Source: an uncultured Pelagibacteraceae bacterium
Lineage (GTDB): Bacteria; Pseudomonadota; Alphaproteobacteria; Pelagibacterales; Pelagibacteraceae
NCBI GenBank assembly: GCA_902550285.1
Contig: CACCYQ010000005.1
Coordinates: 1-42,103, forward strand
DNA: 42,103 nucleotides
Direction: 5' to 3'
Shown one piece after another: positions 35,833 to 42,103 of this stretch. Positions within the stretch are counted from its first letter, which is position 1, and each line of letters opens with the position of its first letter. A program made the position numbers and the translations under genes. The notes under the pieces are model-generated. The model was not told where the DNA came from, ran no database searches, and saw nothing but the letters and a program-made list of their open reading frames with translations.

Positions 35833-38445
35833 TTATTGCTTTAATAAAAACAATTTTTTTTCATAAACTATTGGAAGAATTTTTTTTGTTTCCATTACTA
35901 TAGGCATATCATCAATTATAATATTTGATTTTTTATCTTTAATCCACTTGGTATAAGAATTTTTAATTTTATAATTTTTTACAATTAAGGAACCGTGATT
36001 ATATTCCTTTTTTTTTTGATATGCCGCAAATGGAATCTGAACACCATCAAAATTAATATCTGTTGAATATACCTCTGAGCCATCTTTGCTAATAATTCCT
36101 GCATGAGAATTTATTCCGTTAATTTTTGAAATTTTAATTTTTGAATTTTCTCCGACACTTACTAGCTTATCATTTACATTATTAAATTTTAAGTTGTATA
36201 TAAATGCTTTTGATCCTGAAAAATCGATTGCATCATTTTTAACGTTTTCAAAATTTGCAGAAGTTATTTCACCATTACTAAAATCAATATCTATTGCATC
36301 TGAAATAATATTTTTGTAGCTACTATCTTCAATTTTAAAGGAAGATCTAAATATATTAATTGCATCTTCAGAATAAATATTTTCAAAAGTGGCATCTTTA
36401 ATTTCAGCTTTTGTTTGATGAAAATTAATTGAACCGAGAATTAAAAATTCATGAATTAAATTTTGATTAATACCTGATAAATAAGAAAATTTTGTATTTT
36501 GAATTTTTGAAACTTCGATATTATCACTAATGAGAATGCCTCCACCTAAATTATTTTCTTCTCCAGTTATAATTACCTTTCCTTTTTTTCCACCTATAGT
36601 CCAAGATGAATTCGATATTATGAAAGCATTGTTAGTAAGAATTATTTTTTGATTTGGTTTTACAATAACTTTATATCCTTTGGGAATATAAAGGTTTTTA
36701 TCGATAGAAATTTGATTGCCTTTTAAGAATAATTTTCCATTTTTTTCAACAAAATATTTATTAAACATTTTAGATTCTGGGTTATTAAATTTTTTATATT
36801 TATAATCAGAATTTATATGATCTATTTTTAAAACAATTGAATTTCCATTGAATTTATTGACAAAATTTACATGGGTACAACTGGAGTCTTTCGCTAATTC
36901 TGTTGGTAAATAAACAGTTGTATTTGAAAAATTATTTAATCTTTTGTTAATATTAATTTCAAAATTATTGTTATTTTTACTACATATAAATGTGTTTATA
37001 AATAATTCTCCATAATGTTTGGAATGTCTTTTTATCAAATATTCAGAATTATTTTCTTTTATAACTTGAATATTTCTTTTAATTTTTATTTTACTTTGAA
37101 TATTTTTTGCTTGATGGAAAAAGTCATTTAATGAAAAGTAATATAAACCTGATCCATAGTTCCTGCTGTTATCGTAGTAAAAATAATCTGAATAAATATG
37201 GGAGTTGATTTCATTTATTTTTTTTAAATTTTTCTTTAAAAATTTATCTGTATATTTTTTTGAACTTATAGTTGATAAATTTTTTATGTATAGATCGTAA
37301 AAATTTTGATTTAAATTTTGATCTTTAAAAAAAAATCTATTAATCCAGGTTAGAGATTCTTCATCAAAATTTTGTGGATCTGATATAATGTCAATCAAAA
37401 TTCTATTATCATAATTTGTATTATATTTGTGGTAGTTTGGTTTTAGCCTATGTCCATCAAAAGGTATTGGTTCGAAAAGTCCATTAATTGGATTGTAGTA
37501 AAACTTAACACTCTTTAATAATGCACCGTGAAGGTTTGATGTCATATCAACAATCGCAAAATAAGCTGACCACTTTTCTAAATCAAATATATTTTCTGCG
37601 CTTTCCGTTCCATTAAAAAAATCTCTTAATTTTTGAGATGCAATTCTTGCTATAGAATTATTTTCTGGTCTAGCCCAATAATTTTTATTATAAATTTCGA
37701 AAACAGGATTGTTAATGTCATCTAAAACATCTTCGTCTATACCAAATATTGGTCCGTTTCTTCTTTCATTTCTTTCAATTAACTCTTTTCCAAAACCTTC
37801 TTCAATTACATAAAGTCCTAAATTCTCACCGTTTATATCTAGATTAACAAAATCATATTTTATTTTTATTATATTAAAATCTTTTGCCATCTCATGAAAT
37901 ATCCACTCATGTATATAATTTCTTAATCTTGGTTTTTGAATTGAAAATTTCTTTATTCCAAAAAGATATTTATTTCTATCTAGTTCTACTTTGTAAGAAG
38001 ATTTTTTTTTTTCTTCGAAATGAGCTTTTCTATCGCCTTTAAGTCTTATATCACCTCGATATTTCTTTCCCTCAAAAATTATATTTGCTTTTACTCTCGG
38101 TATTAATTCTGTTGGACCTAAATCTCCCCTATCAATCGCATTTTTCCTAAAATTTTCTATTATAAGAACGTCTTTAAATTGTATTTCCATATCTATCTTA
38201 TTAATTTTATAAAAATTACTTTTAAAAGCTTCTAATCCTATTTTTGGTAGGAACAAATATTCATATCTTCCAGCTTTCGAAAAATAAATCAGGAAACTAT
38301 TTTTTGCTTTAACAAAAGTATATGAATTTATTATAAATCCAAGAGATATAGATCCAAGAATTAAAGTTACTACAAAATAGATAAGCAAAAATTTATTTGC
38401 TGAAAGTATATATTTTTTTTTATCTTTCTGCTCCTTTAGGATCAT
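35833..38445 (-). CDS. CotH-kinase-like protein with C-terminal beta-helix
   Basis: The protein has 870 aa. A membrane helix lies at ~18-40 (LLIYFVVTLILGSISLGFIIN), with the rest probably periplasmic. Residues ~85-400 resemble CotH: 'RGDIRLKGDRKAHF' (RLKGD at 134-138), 'SSYKVEL', 'LGLYVIEEGF', and 'FEPIPFDGHRLKPN' (Asp330, equivalent to the CotH metal-binding Asp region). After an intermediate region, residues ~590-800 form short repeating strands ('VIVKPNQKIILTNNAFIISNSS', 'KIEDSSYKNIISDAIDIDFSNG', 'NFENVKNDAIDFSGSKAFIYN') typical of a right-handed parallel beta-helix. CotH is an atypical protein kinase in Bacillus; kinase activity here is untested. It overlaps the DUF4956 gene by ATGA. Confidence 0.75.
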   Translation of the reverse strand: MILKEQKDKKKYILSANKFLLIYFVVTLILGSISLGFIINSYTFVKAKNSFLIYFSKAGRYEYLFLPKIGLEAFKSNFYKINKIDMEIQFKDVLIIENFRKNAIDRGDLGPTELIPRVKANIIFEGKKYRGDIRLKGDRKAHFEEKKKSSYKVELDRNKYLFGIKKFSIQKPRLRNYIHEWIFHEMAKDFNIIKIKYDFVNLDINGENLGLYVIEEGFGKELIERNERRNGPIFGIDEDVLDDINNPVFEIYNKNYWARPENNSIARIASQKLRDFFNGTESAENIFDLEKWSAYFAIVDMTSNLHGALLKSVKFYYNPINGLFEPIPFDGHRLKPNYHKYNTNYDNRILIDIISDPQNFDEESLTWINRFFFKDQNLNQNFYDLYIKNLSTISSKKYTDKFLKKNLKKINEINSHIYSDYFYYDNSRNYGSGLYYFSLNDFFHQAKNIQSKIKIKRNIQVIKENNSEYLIKRHSKHYGELFINTFICSKNNNNFEININKRLNNFSNTTVYLPTELAKDSSCTHVNFVNKFNGNSIVLKIDHINSDYKYKKFNNPESKMFNKYFVEKNGKLFLKGNQISIDKNLYIPKGYKVIVKPNQKIILTNNAFIISNSSWTIGGKKGKVIITGEENNLGGGILISDNIEVSKIQNTKFSYLSGINQNLIHEFLILGSINFHQTKAEIKDATFENIYSEDAINIFRSSFKIEDSSYKNIISDAIDIDFSNGEITSANFENVKNDAIDFSGSKAFIYNLKFNNVNDKLVSVGENSKIKISKINGINSHAGIISKDGSEVYSTDINFDGVQIPFAAYQKKKEYNHGSLIVKNYKIKNSYTKWIKDKKSNIIIDDMPIVMETKKILPIVYEKKLFLLKQ

Positions 38446-39155
38446 AATGAAAGATCATCATTATATGCTAAAATCACTTTTGAATTTGGGAATTTCTTTT
38501 TTATTTTTCCAGTCACAGAAGTTAGTTCTTCAAAAGTTTTAGGTTTTAAATCTAAATTAATATTTGTACTTTGATTTGTTCGTGACATTGAAATAAATCT
38601 TAACTCTTTTGCAACTTTTTTAATTTCATTCATAAGATAATTTATTTTCATATCTGAGATATTTTCTTCTATAATAATTCCAAGATTGATTTTTTCTTTA
38701 AGATCATTTTTAGAACTCTTCAAATAGCCTGAATAGATCATTATTATTAATAAAGAAAATAAGATTCCCACAGAAATAATAATTAATTGATTAGCGCCAC
38801 AACCTAAGCCAATAGCTATAATTAAAAATAAGTATACTAATTCCTCTGGTTCTTTAATTGCTGCTCTAAATCTTACAATTGATAATGCTCCAACTAATCC
38901 TAAAGAAAGAGCCAAAGAGCTTTTTACAATCATAATTACAATACAAGTCGTGACCCCCAATATTACAAAATTTTTAGAAAATTCTTTTCTATTAGAAAGT
39001 GTTGAGGAGTATTTAATATAGAACAATTGTACTAGAAAACTTAATATCGCTGCACATAGCAGGCTTATTATAAAACTCGGTATATCTATTTGGATATTTT
39101 GGTTGATAAAAAAATTATTAAGATCTGCTCTTGTTAAATTTTGTAATGTTTCCAT
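38442..39155 (-). CDS. DUF4956 family membrane protein
   Basis: The protein has 237 aa, with about four membrane helices in the first 150 residues. The most conserved-looking part is 'SLALSLGLVGALSIVRFRAAIKEPEELVYLFLIIAIGLGCGANQ', which fits the DUF4956 core ('GlvGALSIVRFRtaIkdp.el.yLF'). A soluble C-terminal alpha/beta domain (~165-237) may be regulatory. DUF4956 proteins are typically encoded with VTC-domain and CotH proteins, as here. The function is unknown. It starts 15 bp after the ilvC stop, so it may be read through from the ilv operon. Confidence 0.83.
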   Translation of the reverse strand: METLQNLTRADLNNFFINQNIQIDIPSFIISLLCAAILSFLVQLFYIKYSSTLSNRKEFSKNFVILGVTTCIVIMIVKSSLALSLGLVGALSIVRFRAAIKEPEELVYLFLIIAIGLGCGANQLIIISVGILFSLLIIMIYSGYLKSSKNDLKEKINLGIIIEENISDMKINYLMNEIKKVAKELRFISMSRTNQSTNINLDLKPKTFEELTSVTGKIKKKFPNSKVILAYNDDLSL

Positions 39156-39170
39156 ATTAATATTTTATTA

Positions 39171-40211
<1,041 letters not shown>

Positions 40212-40760
40212 CTATCTAAATGTATCAGCGCCTCTGGTCATTGCAACGGCACCTGTTCTTGATAAACTAATCAAGCCTAGTCTTTTTAAATTTTTTGCCA
40301 TCAAGTCTATTTCCCTTCTCATTGCAGTTATTTGAATAACGCAAGATTTGTTAGTTTTATCCAATATTACAGCGTTATACTTTTTACAAGCATTTAAAGC
40401 TTTTTTTCTTTTAGAGTTATTGCCCACTACTTTAAAAAGTGCCATTTCTTTAAATATAACCTTTTTGTCATTTCTCATGAAATCTGCAACTTTATGAACG
40501 GGCACTAGTTTTTTTAGTTGAAGTTTTATTTGTTCTATAACTTGGGGTGTTCCAGTGGTTACAATTGTAATTCTCGAAATATTTAATTTTGGATCGACTT
40601 CTGCAACAGCTAGGGATTCTATATTGTATCCCCTTCCAGAAAATAACCCAACTACTCTTGCTAAAACTCCTGCTTCATTATCTACCCAGACTACTATTAT
40701 ATGGGTATCTAATTTGCCTTTCTTTCCAGGTATGCTATATGCCGATTTTGCTTTTGCCAT
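40212..40760 (-). CDS. ilvN: Acetolactate synthase small regulatory subunit
   Basis: The protein has 182 aa. An ACT domain (~17-90) opens with 'HIIVVWVDNEAGVLARVVGLFSGRGYNIESLAV', the standard valine-binding signature, followed by 'HKVADFMRNDKKVIFKEMALFKV' and the C-terminal ALS_ss domain ending in SRTGAVAMTRG. It confers valine feedback on the large subunit. The start overlaps the ilvB stop as TAATG. Confidence 0.96.
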   Translation of the reverse strand: MAKAKSAYSIPGKKGKLDTHIIVVWVDNEAGVLARVVGLFSGRGYNIESLAVAEVDPKLNISRITIVTTGTPQVIEQIKLQLKKLVPVHKVADFMRNDKKVIFKEMALFKVVGNNSKRKKALNACKKYNAVILDKTNKSCVIQITAMRREIDLMAKNLKRLGLISLSRTGAVAMTRGADTFR

Positions 40761-42103
40761 TATACTAATGTTTTTCCTTTCCCTGTAATCTTCTTATCTT
40801 TTTGATCATTTGGACCTAGTAACATTTGATTATGCGGCTTACCTGATGGTATCATTGGAAAACAATTTTCTATTTTATCAACACGACAATCAAAAATTAC
40901 TGGTCTTTCAGTGTTTAGCATTTCAATTATTTTATCATCAAGCTCTTCTGGAGTTGATGCTCTTATTCCAACACAACCATATGCTTCTGCTAATTTAACA
41001 AAATCTGGTAGTGCAGCCGTGTAACTTTCAGAATAATTTTTATCGTGTAATAATTCCTGCCATTGACGTACCATTCCCATATACTCATTATTTAGAATAA
41101 ATATTTTTATTGGTAGACTATATTGAACTGCAGTCGACATTTCTTGCATAGTCATTAAAACTGATGCTTCCCCAGCAATATCAACTACTAATTTACTTGG
41201 ATGAGCAACTTGAACACCAATTGCAGCAGGCAAACCATACCCCATAGTTCCTAATCCACCTGATGTCATCCATCTATTTGGTTTATCAAATTTGTAATGT
41301 TGAGCAGCCCACATTTGATGTTGACCAACCTCAGTTGTAATAAAAGTATCTTTATCTTTTGTTAGTTCATAAAGTCTTTGGACTGCATACTGTGGTTTGA
41401 TTGTTTCTTCGCTATTAATATAATCAAGAGAGCGTACGGATCTCCATTTTTCAATTTTTTCCCACCATTTAGAAATTTTTTGTTTATTTGATTTTCCAAA
41501 ATTTGGTTTTTTCTTTTTAATTGATTTTAATATAGCATTTATGACATCGTTCACATCGCCAACAATTGGCAAATCTACTTTTACATTTTTGTTTATTGAA
41601 GATGGATCAATATCAATATGAACTTTTTTTGATTTTGGAGAAAACTCATCTATCTTTCCAGTAATTCTATCATCAAAACGTGCACCAACATTTATCATTA
41701 AATCACAGTCATGCATTGCATTGTTGGCCTCGTAGGTTCCATGCATACCTAACATGCCTATAAATTGATTATCATTACCTGGAAACGCACCAAGACCTTG
41801 TAGAGTTGAAGTGATTGGAAATCCTGTGGCATAAACTAATTCTCTTAATAAGGTACTTGCCTTTGGGCCTGAGTTTATAACACCTCCTCCAGTGTAAAAA
41901 ATTGGTTTGGATGAATTGCTCATTAATTTTATTAGTTCATCAATTTCAGCTTGGTTAAAATTATTTTTAGTTTTGCCATTTAGTTTTTTTTGTTTTTTAT
42001 ATTTTGTGTAACTAGTTTTTTGAAACTGAACATCTTTTGGAATATCAACAAGTACTGGCCCTGGTCTTCCAGTTGTTGCAACTTCAAATGCTCTATGAAT
42101 AAC
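40760..42103 (-). CDS. ilvB: Acetolactate synthase large subunit, 5' end cut by window
   Basis: The track lists an internal ATG at 41923, but the same frame is open to the right edge and encodes 'VIHRAFEVATTGRPGPVLVDIPKDV', typical of the end of the thiamine-diphosphate (TPP) enzyme N-terminal domain. The gene is therefore partial, missing about the first 130-150 residues compared with the ~570-590 aa usual for the family. The central FAD-type domain ('KPIFYTGGGVINSGPKAS') and the C-terminal TPP domain are complete: 'MTSGGLGTMGYGLPAAIG' and 'VVDIAGEASVLMTMQEMSTAVQYSLPIKIFILNN'. It joins two pyruvates, or pyruvate and 2-oxobutyrate. In the TPP motif, GDGSF is replaced by GEASV, the aspartate becoming glutamate. 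Confidence 0.95.
   Translation of the reverse strand, partial: VIHRAFEVATTGRPGPVLVDIPKDVQFQKTSYTKYKKQKKLNGKTKNNFNQAEIDELIKLMSNSSKPIFYTGGGVINSGPKASTLLRELVYATGFPITSTLQGLGAFPGNDNQFIGMLGMHGTYEANNAMHDCDLMINVGARFDDRITGKIDEFSPKSKKVHIDIDPSSINKNVKVDLPIVGDVNDVINAILKSIKKKKPNFGKSNKQKISKWWEKIEKWRSVRSLDYINSEETIKPQYAVQRLYELTKDKDTFITTEVGQHQMWAAQHYKFDKPNRWMTSGGLGTMGYGLPAAIGVQVAHPSKLVVDIAGEASVLMTMQEMSTAVQYSLPIKIFILNNEYMGMVRQWQELLHDKNYSESYTAALPDFVKLAEAYGCVGIRASTPEELDDKIIEMLNTERPVIFDCRVDKIENCFPMIPSGKPHNQMLLGPNDQKDKKITGKGKTLV

Overview
The window is an AT-rich, tightly packed bacterial chromosome segment. Gaps are short, stop/start overlaps of the TAATG type are frequent, and nearly all genes are on the minus strand. 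The gene content and the ilvB-ilvN-ilvC ... leuA-mreBCD-mrdA-rodA order suggest a streamlined marine alphaproteobacterium of the SAR11/Pelagibacterales type. This is inferred from composition, order and protein character; no database search was run.

Region 1 (1-28 kb) is a nearly complete type IV pilus (T4P) locus. From the left it holds a truncated FecR-domain surface protein with a lysine-rich tail, a TPR/beta-barrel outer-membrane protein, and two tandem major-type pilins. A plus-strand STAS/anti-sigma-kinase-like pair follows. Next is the machine operon (a PilM-PilN fusion, PilO, PilP, secretin, PilB, PilC, transcribed right to left). Upstream of it lie a 534-bp repeat-rich intergenic region, an MFS transporter, a winged-helix regulator, a small membrane protein and a GAF-SpoIIE/PP2C phosphatase. 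The prepilin peptidase PilD and a 64-aa membrane protein are on the plus strand. The minor pilin/tip operon reads pilT - fimT-like - pilV - pilW - pilX - unknown - pilY1. The STAS protein, kinase and phosphatase together look like a partner-switching module dispersed within the pilus locus.

Region 2 (28-35 kb) is the rod-shape and elongasome operon mreB-mreC-mreD-mrdA(PBP2)-rodA, transcribed directly behind leuA with only 1 bp between leuA and mreB. A candidate promoter with a palindrome in its spacer precedes leuA.

Region 3 (35-42 kb) holds the branched-chain amino acid genes ilvB (5' end cut by the window), ilvN and ilvC. A three-gene VTC / CotH-like / DUF4956 module sits between ilvC and leuA; this trio is a recurring association whose function is not settled.

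The most unusual DNA is at 13067-13412. There, eight copies of CTCTAACACAAA-like sites are phased about 21-23 bp apart within clusters, five in one orientation followed by three in the other, just upstream of the pilMN operon. I know of no described regulator for this array. No tRNA, rRNA, CRISPR or IS element was recognised.
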